Positions 8,539 through 17,240 of a DNA stretch of 64,000 bases are shown here, piece by piece. The translations under genes and the position numbers were made by a program. Each line of letters begins with the position of its first letter. The stretch's first letter is position 1. The notes under the pieces were generated by a model, which was not told the DNA's origin, searched no databases, and was given only the letters and a program-made list of their open reading frames with translations. The DNA is from Galbitalea sp. SE-J8. GTDB lineage: Bacteria > Actinomycetota > Actinomycetes > Actinomycetales > Microbacteriaceae. The stretch spans positions 1 through 64,000 of the forward strand of contig NZ_JAUASV010000003.1 in NCBI RefSeq assembly GCF_030345695.1. Reading direction: 5' to 3'.

Positions 8539-9237
8539 TCAGCCCGGGATGCCCTTCTCGTTCGACCGGGCGCCCGGGAACGCCCGGGCGATCCGCGCGA
8601 TCGTGCCGCGGTGCGCCGCGTCGCCGGCCTCGCGCCGAGACTCGGAGGTCTGGTGCCGCTCGCTCGCCGCCGCCTGGATCCGGTCGTGGGCCTGGGCGAG
8701 CGTGCCGTCGATCCTGTCGAGCACCGGGCGCACCTTCGCGAGCGAGCGGATCGAGTTCGCCGCATCGATGAGGAGGATGCCGAACAGCGTGAACGCGATC
8801 GCGATCGCCGCGGTCGGGGCAAGGGCCGTCAGCACCGAGGCGACGAGCGGGTGGATGACGTACAGCAGCAGGAGCCCGAGCATTCCGAACAGCAGGGAGT
8901 TGCGCAGGCAGATTCGCCCGTGGAGGTTGTGCCGCTCGTTGCTGTAGTCCCAGAGCCGGATGTGGAATGCCTTGTCGAGCGCGAAGTGCGTCGCGTATTC
9001 GAGCGCGCTCGAGATCACGACGCTCGCGACGAACACCAGGAACGGATTCGTGATGTACGGCGAGACGATGTAGACGAGGGCGAGCGCGCCGAAGCCGTAG
9101 ATCGGCACGAACGGCCCGGTGAGGAACCCGCGGTTCTGAAGACGGCCGTCGACGACGAGCACGAAGCCGACCTCGGCAACCCATCCCAGGAACGAGTACG
9201 CGGCCAGGTAGAGCAGCAGGAGGGCGAAGGCGTTCAT
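8539..9237 (-). CDS. Putative ABC-transporter type IV membrane protein (PF06541-like)
   Basis: A 232-residue membrane protein with five or so hydrophobic segments (about 4-26, 45-65, 70-90, 118-140, 145-165) and a soluble, charged C-terminal tail. The segments SFLGWVAEVGF and NRGFLTGPFVPIYGFGA, and the later ALEYATHF, are diagnostic of the PF06541 family, often annotated as CmpB-like or ABC type IV. Its biochemical role is not established and no ATPase partner is adjacent. The ATG at 9237 directly precedes the first helix, which supports the start, although a ribosome site is weak. Confidence 0.75.
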   Translation of the reverse strand: MNAFALLLLYLAAYSFLGWVAEVGFVLVVDGRLQNRGFLTGPFVPIYGFGALALVYIVSPYITNPFLVFVASVVISSALEYATHFALDKAFHIRLWDYSNERHNLHGRICLRNSLLFGMLGLLLLYVIHPLVASVLTALAPTAAIAIAFTLFGILLIDAANSIRSLAKVRPVLDRIDGTLAQAHDRIQAAASERHQTSESRREAGDAAHRGTIARIARAFPGARSNEKGIPG

Positions 9238-9294
9238 GGTCAGGTCGCCGCCGCGAGCGGGTGGCGCGCTCCATTCGTCGGCACGGGACCGAGA

Positions 9295-10257
9295 CTAGTG
9301 AAGCACCGCGCCAGCCTGGTGAAGGCGGCGCCACTCGCGCGGCGTCGTGCTGTACCAGCGCCTGAACGAGCGTGAGAAGTGAGCCTGGTCGGCGTACCCG
9401 GTGCGGTAGGCGATCTCCGCGATCGACAGCGTGCAACTCGGATCCGCGAGCAATCGCGCGGCCTCACCGGCGCGCTTCTCGCGGATCCGGTCGCCGAGTG
9501 ACACCCCTTCACGAGCGAGAACGGTGTACAGGTAGCGCACTGATATTCCGTGTGCGTGCGCGATGCTGGCGGCAGAGAGACGTGGGTCGAACACGCGCTG
9601 ACTCACGTATTCCATCACCCGCGGGAACAGGGTCTCGGCGAGCGGCGCGCGTGCAGCACGATCGTCGCCGGCCGCCGCCGCGAGCACGCCGCGCACCATG
9701 TCTACGATCGGGGTCTCGAGCCGTGCGAGCGCGCCGTCGCCGGCCGCAGCCTGACGCGCGACTCGGAGCAAGAAGCCGGACACCGTCGTGTAGAACGCCT
9801 CCTCGAGGCGGAGCCGCGTCGCGAGAAGCGGATCGATCATCCGCGCGGAAAGCCCGAGCACGGCGTAGGGGACGACGATCGAGAATCGATGGCTCGATCT
9901 CCACTGCCGGGCTTCCAAGTCATAGCGCGTCGAGGTCAACACGGGGCGCCCGGGCGGCAGGGCCGCCTGGCTGCCGTTCTGCCGCACTGCGCTCGTGCCC
10001 GAATCGGTCACGTTGACCAGGAGGAGGTCGGGGTCGCTGGCGCCGGTGCGGGTGCGCCGGTGGAGGGATCCGTCTGCGCCGGTGACCAGCATCTCGGTGA
10101 CACCGAGCGAGCCGATCGAGGCGGCACCGAGGTGACCGCCCAGGCCATGATCGTGCGCGACGCGGAAGTCGACCGGCACGTCGCCGTCGCCGAACCACGC
10201 CCGCATGGTCGCGAGACGATCTCGCTGATGTACGTCATCCAGGGATCTCAGAGCCAT
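9295..10257 (-). CDS. AraC-family transcriptional regulator
   Basis: A 320-residue regulator. The N-terminal two thirds resemble the AraC-binding-like sensor of the FeaR/NitR type. The C-terminal about 100 residues hold the double helix-turn-helix, with AHGISVRYLYTVLAREG and, in the second half, IAYRTGYADQAHFSRSFRRW (about 286-305), an almost consensus AraC signature. The upstream spacer contains repeated TGCACGAAATGG words that could be targets. Neighbours (a membrane protein and a PRC-barrel gene) do not reveal the inducer. Confidence 0.85.
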   Translation of the reverse strand: MALRSLDDVHQRDRLATMRAWFGDGDVPVDFRVAHDHGLGGHLGAASIGSLGVTEMLVTGADGSLHRRTRTGASDPDLLLVNVTDSGTSAVRQNGSQAALPPGRPVLTSTRYDLEARQWRSSHRFSIVVPYAVLGLSARMIDPLLATRLRLEEAFYTTVSGFLLRVARQAAAGDGALARLETPIVDMVRGVLAAAAGDDRAARAPLAETLFPRVMEYVSQRVFDPRLSAASIAHAHGISVRYLYTVLAREGVSLGDRIREKRAGEAARLLADPSCTLSIAEIAYRTGYADQAHFSRSFRRWYSTTPREWRRLHQAGAVLH

Positions 10258-10561
10258 CGCCTCTTCCCTTCTCGTGCAGCTCCGGCGTCAGCTCGAACAC
10301 TAGGACGCCGCTCTGCTGAGTCGGAAGACGAGTGCACGAAATGGAGAATCGGCGTGCGGCGGCCCGGCGCTCGGTGCGGAACGAGACGACCACTGCACGA
10401 AATGGCGGGTCAGTGTGCGCGTGCGTTCAAGACCACCGATCCGCCCGGTTTCTAGCTTGAGCGCGAGACCAGGCAGCAGCCGGTGAGGCCCGAGGCCGAA
10501 GCGGTTCGAGCCCCGCGTCCGTCGCCGACAACAACTCGTCACCGATTCAAGGAGCATCGAC
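10258..10561. repeat. Intergenic region with two copies of a degenerate palindromic element
   Basis: The 304-base gap between the divergent AraC and PRC-barrel genes holds two related half-degenerate dyads. GTGCACGAAATGGAGAATC followed by GGCGTGCG starts at 10332, and CTGCACGAAATGGCGGGTC followed by AGTGTGCG starts at 10393. They resemble the better inverted repeat at 11050-11076. No open frame of quality is present. The promoter of the PRC gene must also lie here, and an AGGAGC ribosome site precedes 10562. Confidence 0.5.
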
Positions 10562-10975
10562 ATGACCGCTTTCAACCCCAACGAGCTCGTGCGCCTGAGC
10601 CAGACCGCGGAGACCGTCCTCGACCCGGGTGAGGACATCCGCGGCCGTCAGATCAAGGACAACGACGGCAACGACCTCGGGAAGGTGCACGACTTGCTGA
10701 TCGACCAGTCGGAGAACCGGGTGCTGGCCATGGTCGTCACCCACGGACACCTGTTCGAGAAGACCACGTCAGTGATCCCCGTCAACGCGATCAAGTGGAT
10801 CACCACCGACGAGGTCGTCGTCGACCACGGCAAGGACAAGATCGCGGGCTCGCCGGCGTACGACCCCGAGCTCGTCTACGACGACGTCTACTACGCGGGC
10901 GTCTACGACTACTACGGCTACCCGGCGTACTGGTACGACGACTACGTCTACCCGGTGTACCCGTACTACGTCTGA
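10562..10975 (+). CDS. PRC-barrel protein with tyrosine-rich tail
   Basis: A 137-residue soluble protein. Residues about 20-95 form a PRC-barrel: DIRGRQIKDNDGNDLGKVHD, then a strand-rich part with ENRVLAMVV and SVIPVNAIKWI. The final 38 residues carry 15 tyrosines mixed with Asp, Pro and Val (YYGYPAYWYDDY and so on), a composition I do not associate with the family. PRC-barrel proteins occur in RNA processing, photosynthetic centres and bacterial stress operons; the role here is unknown. AAGGAGC precedes the ATG by about six bases. The alpha/beta hydrolase and HdeD genes downstream also suggest an envelope or stress context. Confidence 0.75.
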   Translation: MTAFNPNELVRLSQTAETVLDPGEDIRGRQIKDNDGNDLGKVHDLLIDQSENRVLAMVVTHGHLFEKTTSVIPVNAIKWITTDEVVVDHGKDKIAGSPAYDPELVYDDVYYAGVYDYYGYPAYWYDDYVYPVYPYYV

Positions 10976-11049
10976 ACCACCGACCGGCCGGCAGCGAACC
11001 GCGGCCGGCCGGCCGGCTCGTGGGCCAGTGCGGCGCCGAGCGACGTGCT

Positions 11050-11076
11050 GTGCACGGAATGGAGATTTCCGTGCAC
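11050..11076. repeat. Perfect inverted repeat, 10-bp arms
   Basis: GTGCACGGAA (11050-11059) and TTCCGTGCAC (11067-11076) flank a 7-base loop in the gap between the PRC-barrel and hydrolase genes. No U-tract follows, so it is not an obvious terminator. The loop-and-arm words recur in the two elements at 10332 and 10393. Confidence 0.6.
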
Positions 11077-11177
11077 GAACGCGCAAGACCGCCGTGCTGA
11101 CCCGTCAATAGCGTGACGAACACGACGTCCGCGACGAACCGGACGCACCACGAGGGACGCACCGCAGGGAGAGAACG

Positions 11178-12056
11178 ATGACGGGACTGACGCCGCTCGA
11201 ACTGGACGAGATCGAACGCGCCAACGCCTCCGGAAAGCCCGTCGTGGCTTTCGTGCACGGACTCTGGCTGCTCTCGAGCAGCTGGGACAGGTGGCGCGAG
11301 CTGTTCGAGCACAACGGCTACGCGACCATCGCTCCCGGGTGGCCGGACGATCCCGACACCGTCGCGGAGGCGAAGCGCGATCCCGAGGTCTTCGCCCACA
11401 AGATGATCGGCGTCGTCGCCGACCATTACCTCGACTCGATCAGCCGCATCACGACCAAGCCCGCCGTCGTCGGCCACTCGTTCGGCGGGCTCATCGCCCA
11501 GAAGATCGCCGGCGAAGGCGTTTCAGCGACCACCGTCGGCATCGATCCGGCGCCATTCCGTGGCGTACTGCCCCTGCCCGTGTCCGCGCTCAGGTCGAGC
11601 GCCGCGGTGCTCGGCAACCCCGCCAACGCGGACCGAGCCGTTGCCCTGACGTTCGAGCAGTTCAGCTACGGCTGGGCGAACAACCTCGACCCCGCGGAAG
11701 CCCGCGAGCTGTACGACACGTTCCACGTGCCGGCCTCGGGCGCCCCGATCTTCCAGGCGGCCACGGCGAATCTCAACCCGTGGACCGAAGCCAAGGTCGA
11801 CACCCGCAACCCCGACCGCGGTCCTCTGCTCATCATCGCGGGTGAGAAGGATCACACCGTGCCGCTCGCGATAACGCGTGCCATGTACGACGCGCAGCGC
11901 CGCAACCCCTGGATCACCGAGCTCGTCGAGGTCCCGGGCCGCGGGCACTCGCTCACCATCGATCACGGATGGGTCGACGTCGCCCGGGTCGCGCTCGACT
12001 TCGTGAACCGCACCATCTCCGATCCCACCACTCACACCGAAGGGACCCTCGCATGA
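11178..12056 (+). CDS. Alpha/beta hydrolase
   Basis: A 292-residue cytosolic alpha/beta-hydrolase fold protein. FVHGLWLLSSSWDRW near residues 24-38 forms the oxyanion region, GHSFGG near 97-102 contains the nucleophile serine, an aspartate follows in LLIIAGEKDHTVP near 220-232, and the catalytic histidine is in GRGHSLTID near 258-266. Substrate unknown; esterase, lipase or haloperoxidase-like activities are all possible. GGGAGAGAACG precedes the ATG. It overlaps the next gene by four bases (ATGA), so the two are co-translated. Confidence 0.85.
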   Translation: MTGLTPLELDEIERANASGKPVVAFVHGLWLLSSSWDRWRELFEHNGYATIAPGWPDDPDTVAEAKRDPEVFAHKMIGVVADHYLDSISRITTKPAVVGHSFGGLIAQKIAGEGVSATTVGIDPAPFRGVLPLPVSALRSSAAVLGNPANADRAVALTFEQFSYGWANNLDPAEARELYDTFHVPASGAPIFQAATANLNPWTEAKVDTRNPDRGPLLIIAGEKDHTVPLAITRAMYDAQRRNPWITELVEVPGRGHSLTIDHGWVDVARVALDFVNRTISDPTTHTEGTLA

Positions 12057-12646
12057 GCACGTCGTCCGCATTCCCTCTGCTCGCCCAGCCATTGAAGGCC
12101 GTCGCGGATCGGGTGGGCAAACGATGGTGGCTGCTGCTGATCCCGGGCATCGCCTGGGTGATCATCGGCTTCGTGGTGCTGCGATTCGACGCATCGACGA
12201 TCGCGATCGTGGCCGTCGTATTCGGCATCATGGTGCTGCTCGCGGCCGCGGGGGAGCTCTTCAGTGCGACGATCACGGTGGGTGGATGGCGCGTGTTCCA
12301 CGTCATCTTCGCCGTGGTGCTCGTCGTCGCCGCAATCGGCGTATTCCTCGATCCGGATGGTGCGTTCGTATCGCTCGCCCTTGTGACAGGCTTCTACTTC
12401 GTCTTCACGGGCACGTACGACATCGTCGCGAGTCTGTTCGACATCCGCACCGTGCCCGGTTGGTGGCTCCGCCTCATCTCCGGCGTGCTTCAGGTGCTCC
12501 TGGGCTATCTCGCATCGTCGTCACTCGCGAACAGCGTGCTTGTTCTCGTCACCTTCGTCAGCACGGCCGCCCTGTTCCGCGGAATCGCCGAGATCTCGGC
12601 TGCCTTCGCCGCGCGCGCCGCTGCCCGCCTGGTCACGGGCGACTAG
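12053..12646 (+). CDS. HdeD/DUF308-family membrane protein
   Basis: A 197-residue protein with six hydrophobic helices in three pairs, the pattern of HdeD (DUF308). The first pair begins WWLLLIPGIAWVIIGFVVL and the pairs are joined by short polar turns. HdeD is an acid-resistance membrane protein in enterobacteria; actinobacterial members are mostly uncharacterised. The ATG overlaps the hydrolase stop, giving a two-gene operon. Confidence 0.85.
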   Translation: MSTSSAFPLLAQPLKAVADRVGKRWWLLLIPGIAWVIIGFVVLRFDASTIAIVAVVFGIMVLLAAAGELFSATITVGGWRVFHVIFAVVLVVAAIGVFLDPDGAFVSLALVTGFYFVFTGTYDIVASLFDIRTVPGWWLRLISGVLQVLLGYLASSSLANSVLVLVTFVSTAALFRGIAEISAAFAARAAARLVTGD

Positions 12647-12675
12647 CCCGGCGGCGGCCGCACCCCCCGTCTCGC

Positions 12676-12767
12676 CACAACGGATTTCACGGAGAATCGT
12701 CGCCGGCACTGCGTAGAGCCCGCTCGTCGTGGGGTCGACCCCGCGGATCTCCGTGAAATCCGTTGTG
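12676..12767. repeat. Long-range inverted repeat with perfect 20-bp arms
   Basis: CACAACGGATTTCACGGAGA (12676-12695) is repeated exactly inverted as TCTCCGTGAAATCCGTTGTG (12748-12767). The 52-base loop itself contains the 12-bp palindrome GGGGTCGACCCC (12731-12742). It lies between the HdeD gene and a TetR gene. There is no U-tract and no coding. It could form a large cruciform or RNA hairpin, or be the ends of a tiny non-autonomous element. Confidence 0.65.
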
Positions 12768-12841
12768 CGGCGGCTGGTCACGGGACCCGGAGCGCCCACG
12801 GCGGGATGGGCGTTGCCGATCTCCATCGACTACGCGGCGCG

Positions 12842-12870
12842 ACGAACATGTTCGTAACGAACGTGTTCGT
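12842..12870. promoter_or_regulatory. Tandem 14-bp palindromic operators
   Basis: ACGAACATGTTCGT (12842-12855) is a perfect palindrome and ACGAACGTGTTCGT (12857-12870) matches it at 13 of 14 positions. They are centred 15 bp apart just upstream of the TetR gene at 12885. This is a convincing autoregulatory operator pair controlling the TetR - MFS - flavoprotein operon. Confidence 0.7.
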
Positions 12871-12884
12871 GATATGGTCGGCGC

Positions 12885-13586
12885 ATGAGCACGAGAGATG
12901 CGGACCCGGCGCCCCGGAGTCGTCGCGAACGACCCGCGAAAGCGGCACTGACCCGCGAGGGCATCATCGAGGTCGCCCTGGCGATCCTGGAGCGGGACGG
13001 CCTGAGCAAGGTCACGATGCGCCGGATCGCCGCGGAACTCGACACCGGCGCGGCCTCGCTCTACGTCTACGTCCGCAACACGGAGGACCTCCACGCGCAG
13101 ATCCTCGACGCACTGCTGGGCGGGATGGCGCCGGTCCCGACCGGCGGATCCTGGCGCGAGCGGCTTCACCGGCTCCTGGCCGAGTACGGCACGGTGCTCG
13201 TCGCGCACCCGCAGATCGCGCGGTTGACGATGACGACGCATCCGGTCGGAGCCAACTACTTCCGACTCGTCGAGACGATCCTCGGACTCCTCGGCGAGGG
13301 CGGGGTGCCCGACCGGTCTGCGGCGTGGGGCGTCGATCTGCTGCTCGCGTCGGTGACCGCCACGGCGGTCGAGCACGGCGGCGCCGCGGACAGCGAGGGA
13401 ACGGATGCGCTGTCGCTTCTCGCCGCGAACATCGCGATCACCCCCGGAGGGGCCTATCCTCGCATCGTCGCGCTGGGCGACGAGATGCTCTCGGGCACGG
13501 GCATCGAGCGATTCGCCTGGGGCATCGACGTGCTGCTCAACGGGCTCCTGGACACGCCCCGCAGCGCGACGGGTGAACGGTCGTGA
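12885..13586 (+). CDS. TetR-family repressor of the MFS/TetX-like operon
   Basis: A 233-residue TetR regulator. The HTH spans about 25-70: LTREGIIEVALAILERDG then VTMRRIAAELDTGAASLYVY. The C-terminal helical domain is of the larger type often found with drug transporters. It has two palindromic operators immediately upstream and its stop overlaps the start of the MFS gene by four bases (GTGA). It therefore most likely senses the compound handled by the two downstream products. Ligand unknown. Confidence 0.85.
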   Translation: MSTRDADPAPRSRRERPAKAALTREGIIEVALAILERDGLSKVTMRRIAAELDTGAASLYVYVRNTEDLHAQILDALLGGMAPVPTGGSWRERLHRLLAEYGTVLVAHPQIARLTMTTHPVGANYFRLVETILGLLGEGGVPDRSAAWGVDLLLASVTATAVEHGGAADSEGTDALSLLAANIAITPGGAYPRIVALGDEMLSGTGIERFAWGIDVLLNGLLDTPRSATGERS

Positions 13587-15019
13587 CCGACACCGGCACG
13601 GATGCCACAACGACCGCGAGCTCGCACCTCGGCCCGCGACTGCGCATCCTCCTGCTCGTGGTGATCATCGCTGACGTGCTCGATCTGCTCGACTCGACGA
13701 TCACGACCATCGCCGCCCCGACGATCGCCCGAGAGCTGGGCGGTGGTGAGTCCCTGGTGAAGTGGCTGGGCGCGAGCTACGCGCTCGCGCTCGGCGTGCT
13801 GCTCGTCGTAGGCGGCCGGCTCGGCGACCGGTACGGCAAGCGGCGCCTCTTCCTCATCGGCATCGCCGGGTTCACGCTGGCCTCGCTCGCGGCCGGCGTC
13901 TCGATAGACCCGGCCATGCTCGTCGGGGCTCGACTGGTGCAGGGCGGCTTCGGGGCCCTGCTGATCCCGCAGGGCATCGGCATCCTGCTCACATCGCTGA
14001 CTCGGCAGCAGCTGCCGACGGTGTTCAGCGTGTTCGGGCCGGTGCTCGGCGGCGCATCCGTGCTCGGCCCGATCGCCGCGGGTTTCATCATCAACGCGAA
14101 CCTCGCGGGCCTGACCTGGCGGCCGATGTTCCTCATCAACATCGTGCTCGGCGGGATCGGCTTCGTCGCCGCCTACCGGGTGCTCCCGGCAGACCGGGAC
14201 ACGAGCGACGTGAGGATCGACGGGCTCGGTGCCGGCTTGCTCGGGCTCAGCATGCTCGGCCTCATCTACGGGCTCATCGATGGCTCGACGAGCGGCTGGA
14301 CGACCATCCCGATCCTCTCCCTCTCGGCCGGGGCCGTCGCGTTCGTGCTGTTCGCGATTCGGCAGCGGACGGCCGCGAACCCGCTGATCCTGCCCAGCCT
14401 GCTCGCGAATCGCGGGTTCACCTCCGGTCTGCTGCTGGGTTTGGTGTTCTTCGCCGCCGTGAACGGATTCACCTTCGTCGTCTCGCTGTTCTTCCAGCTC
14501 ACGCTTCGACTCACGGCGATGCAGGCGGCCTTCGGACTGCTCCCGCTCGTCGTCGGAATCATCCTCGCCTCCTTCGTGGCCCGGCCGCTGATCCCGAAGC
14601 TCGGTCGCACCCTGGTCGTCATCGGGCTGGCGATCACCGTGCTCGGTGCCGGCGGCATCCTGCTCACCGTGGTGCTCGCCGGCGGCGGGGTGAACGCGTT
14701 GAACACGGTTCCCGCGCTCCTCGTGTTCGGGCTCGGGATGGGCACGTGCTTCAGCAGCATCTACGACGTCGCCGTCGGGGATGTCGCACCGGCGGAGGCC
14801 GGCAGCGCGAGCGGCTCGCTGAGCGCCGTGCAGCAGCTCGCGGCCGCCATCGGCTCGGCCGTCGTGACGACCGTGTATTTCGGCCAGGCGTCCGCGCACG
14901 GCGGCACCCGGGCCGTGATCGTCAGCGTGCTCGTCGTCGCCTCGATCGCGGTGCTCTGCCTCGGACTGGTCTGGCTGCTCCCGAGGAGAGCGCAGCCGGA
15001 GGAGGGGGAAGCGTTCTGA
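13583..15019 (+). CDS. MFS drug-type efflux transporter (DHA2-like)
   Basis: A 478-residue inner-membrane antiporter with about 14 predicted helices. Features include DVLDLLDSTITTIAAPTIA in helix 1, GGRLGDRYGKRRLF (MFS motif A, loop 2-3) and ARLVQGGFGALLIPQGIGIL (motif B/C region). It starts with GTG 13583 overlapping the TetR stop, and its own stop overlaps the flavin monooxygenase ATG (TGATG). Together the three genes form a tight resistance-type operon: sensor, pump and modifying enzyme. Confidence 0.85.
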   Translation: MTDTGTDATTTASSHLGPRLRILLLVVIIADVLDLLDSTITTIAAPTIARELGGGESLVKWLGASYALALGVLLVVGGRLGDRYGKRRLFLIGIAGFTLASLAAGVSIDPAMLVGARLVQGGFGALLIPQGIGILLTSLTRQQLPTVFSVFGPVLGGASVLGPIAAGFIINANLAGLTWRPMFLINIVLGGIGFVAAYRVLPADRDTSDVRIDGLGAGLLGLSMLGLIYGLIDGSTSGWTTIPILSLSAGAVAFVLFAIRQRTAANPLILPSLLANRGFTSGLLLGLVFFAAVNGFTFVVSLFFQLTLRLTAMQAAFGLLPLVVGIILASFVARPLIPKLGRTLVVIGLAITVLGAGGILLTVVLAGGGVNALNTVPALLVFGLGMGTCFSSIYDVAVGDVAPAEAGSASGSLSAVQQLAAAIGSAVVTTVYFGQASAHGGTRAVIVSVLVVASIAVLCLGLVWLLPRRAQPEEGEAF

Positions 15020-16203
15020 TGTCCCGGCCCACCATCGCCATCATCGGTGCCGGACTGAGCGGCCTGGTCTGCGCGCGCATCCTGCAGCAGAACGGCGTCC
15101 CCGTCACGGTGTACGAACTCGACCCCTCCGAGGCGGCCCGTCAGCAGGGCGGCTCGCTCGACATCCACCGCGCCACCGGCCAGGTCGCCCTGGAGCGCGC
15201 CGGGCTGTACGACGCGTTCCGGGCGCAGACCCACCCGCAGGGCGAGTCCACCCGCGTGCTCGACAAGACGGCGCACGTCTTCATCGACGAGAAGGAGCCA
15301 GAGGGCGGCAACGGGCGCCCCGAGATCGACCGCACGGTGCTGCGCAAGCTCGTCGTCGACTCGCTCGAGCCGAGCACCATCCGCTGGGGATCGAAGCTCG
15401 TCGCCGTGCGGCCCGCGGCGACGGGCCACGAGCTCGAGTTCGCCGACGGCGCGACGACGCACGCCGACCTGGTGGTCGGAGCCGACGGCGCCTGGTCGCG
15501 GGTGCGGGCCGCGCTCACCCCGGTCCGCCCGGAGTACTCGGGCATCACCATCGTCGAGATCCGCCTCGCGGATGCCGCGACCCGGCATCCCGAGGCGCTC
15601 GCCGTGACCGGCCAGGGCAGTCTGTTCGCGCTCTCGGACAACAAGTACATCGGCGGCCACGGCGGCGACCAGATCGCCCTCGGCCTCGGCCTGCGCGTTC
15701 CGGAGGACTGGGTCCGCACGAGCGGCATCGACTGGGACGACCCCGCCCGTGCTCGCGAGGCGCTGCTGCGGGAGTTCGCCGACTGGGCCACCCCGTTGAC
15801 CGACCTCATCCGCGACTGCGACGACACCATCTGGCCGCGCCCGATCTACGCGCTCCCCGTCGGTCACACCTGGGAGCGGGTGCCCGGCGTCACGCTCGTC
15901 GGCGACGCCGCCCACCTGATGTCGCCGTTCGCCGGCGAGGGGGCCAACCTCGCGCTCATCGATGGCGCGGACCTGGCCCGGGCCATCCTCAGCCACGACG
16001 ATCTGGACGCGGCGCTCGCCGCGTACGAGAAACGGATGTTCGCGCGCGGGGCGAGATCGGCGCGGGACTCGAGGGACTCGCTCGCGATGATGTTCACCGA
16101 CGACGCTCCCCGCCAGATCGTCGCGTTCTTCCGCCGCACGATCGTGCTGTCCCGGCTCGCGCGGCCGATCCGGCGACTGCTCGCCCGCCGGCCTACCCGG
16201 TGA
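15019..16203 (+). CDS. TetX-like flavin-dependent monooxygenase
   Basis: A 394-residue class A flavoprotein. It has GAGLSG (10-15), GGSLDIHRATGQ and a PEIDRTVLRKLVVDSLE block, and GDAAHLMSPFAGEG (295-308). The order and wording of these blocks track the tetracycline destructase TetX closely; TetX has GGTLDLHKGSGQ, PEINRNDLRAIL and GDAAHLMPPFAGQG. The residue aligning with TetX His234, in the substrate loop, appears not to be histidine, so tetracycline may not be the substrate. It ends the TetR-MFS operon and its last 11 bases overlap the convergent AEC gene. Many soil homologues of this family have no proven tetracycline activity. Confidence 0.7.
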   Translation: MSRPTIAIIGAGLSGLVCARILQQNGVPVTVYELDPSEAARQQGGSLDIHRATGQVALERAGLYDAFRAQTHPQGESTRVLDKTAHVFIDEKEPEGGNGRPEIDRTVLRKLVVDSLEPSTIRWGSKLVAVRPAATGHELEFADGATTHADLVVGADGAWSRVRAALTPVRPEYSGITIVEIRLADAATRHPEALAVTGQGSLFALSDNKYIGGHGGDQIALGLGLRVPEDWVRTSGIDWDDPARAREALLREFADWATPLTDLIRDCDDTIWPRPIYALPVGHTWERVPGVTLVGDAAHLMSPFAGEGANLALIDGADLARAILSHDDLDAALAAYEKRMFARGARSARDSRDSLAMMFTDDAPRQIVAFFRRTIVLSRLARPIRRLLARRPTR

Positions 16204-17233
16204 GAGCGATGAACGCCGCCATCGTGCCGAAGGAGAGCACGGTGCTCCAGAACAGCACGGATGCCGTCTCCCTCACGTTGGACCGGTACTGCAGGGCGAC
16301 GATCACCGCGTAGGACGCGGTCGGGATGGCGAGCGTGAGGAGCGATTCGCGCACCGCGCCCGCCGAGGCGCCGAGGGCGAGGAGCGCCGCCCACGTCGCC
16401 GCCGGGACCAGCACGTTCTTCGCCAGCACCACCGCGCCGACCGGGACCGTGAGGGTGATCCGGTAGGCACGCAGGATGATGCCCGCCGCGAACAGGGAGG
16501 CGCCCGCGGTGGCGGCGCCGAGCACGCCGAACGTGCGCGTGACGATCTCCGGCATCGTGACACCGGACAGCACGAACGCCATGCCGACCAGGGGTGCCCA
16601 GACGACGGGCTGCCGCACGGCGGCGATCACGTGGCGCCCGAGGGTGGACGACGGGCGGTGTGCGGTGGTGATCGCGGTGCCCGCGCCGTGCCGTGTCGAG
16701 ACCGCTCCGCCGGGTGCGGCATGATCGGCCGGATCCGCCGGGTCGGCGGCATCCGTCGCGGCGGGGGAGCGTTCGGCGGCGATCGACAGCAGCACGAGGG
16801 TGATCGGCCCCTGGACGAGCTGCATCGCGGTCGACGACGCGGTCACGAGCACGCTCGTGGTCGCCGGGCCGAAGAAGAAGCCGAGCACGCTCGTGCCCAC
16901 GAACGCCGAGCTGGATCCGCCCACGAGGAGCGCCGCGATCGCCGCCCGGCCGAGGTCCCAGTGCAGCCACCCCCGCGTGACCGCGAGCGTGACGCCGTAC
17001 CCCGCGCACGAGGCGACGAGGATGACCGCGGCGACCGGGAGGTTGCCGAGCAGCTGCGAGCGCGAGGCCTGTGTCATGCCGACGAACAGGCTGAGCGGCA
17101 GCGCGAACTGCATCACCATCTGGTTGATGGCCGAGGCCTGCGGCGGGCCGGCCTGGCGCGTCCACGCGGCACCGTAGCCGAAGCCCATCGTCACCAGGAT
17201 CGGCACGAGGGCCTCGGCGATCGTCAGCAGCAC
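16193..17233 (-). CDS. AEC-family carboxylate/auxin-type carrier
   Basis: A 346-residue membrane protein with about ten helices split in two halves by a hydrophilic loop (about 170-205). The start LTIAEALVPILVTMGFGYGA and the NQMVMQFALPLSLF segment match AEC (malonate/auxin efflux) carriers. I chose GTG 17233, seven bases after the stop of the upstream ThDP-enzyme gene, so both are one transcription unit. Known relatives move small dicarboxylates such as malonate. Coupling with a 2-oxoacid-type ThDP enzyme suggests import or export of its substrate or product. Confidence 0.8.
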   Translation of the reverse strand: MLLTIAEALVPILVTMGFGYGAAWTRQAGPPQASAINQMVMQFALPLSLFVGMTQASRSQLLGNLPVAAVILVASCAGYGVTLAVTRGWLHWDLGRAAIAALLVGGSSSAFVGTSVLGFFFGPATTSVLVTASSTAMQLVQGPITLVLLSIAAERSPAATDAADPADPADHAAPGGAVSTRHGAGTAITTAHRPSSTLGRHVIAAVRQPVVWAPLVGMAFVLSGVTMPEIVTRTFGVLGAATAGASLFAAGIILRAYRITLTVPVGAVVLAKNVLVPAATWAALLALGASAGAVRESLLTLAIPTASYAVIVALQYRSNVRETASVLFWSTVLSFGTMAAFIALTG

Positions 17234-17240
17234 GTGCTGC

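Noticed and set aside
11050-11076. Inverted repeat as an intrinsic terminator for the PRC-barrel gene.
   Set aside because: There is no U-tract on either strand and it is 74 bases past the stop; I list it as a repeat instead.
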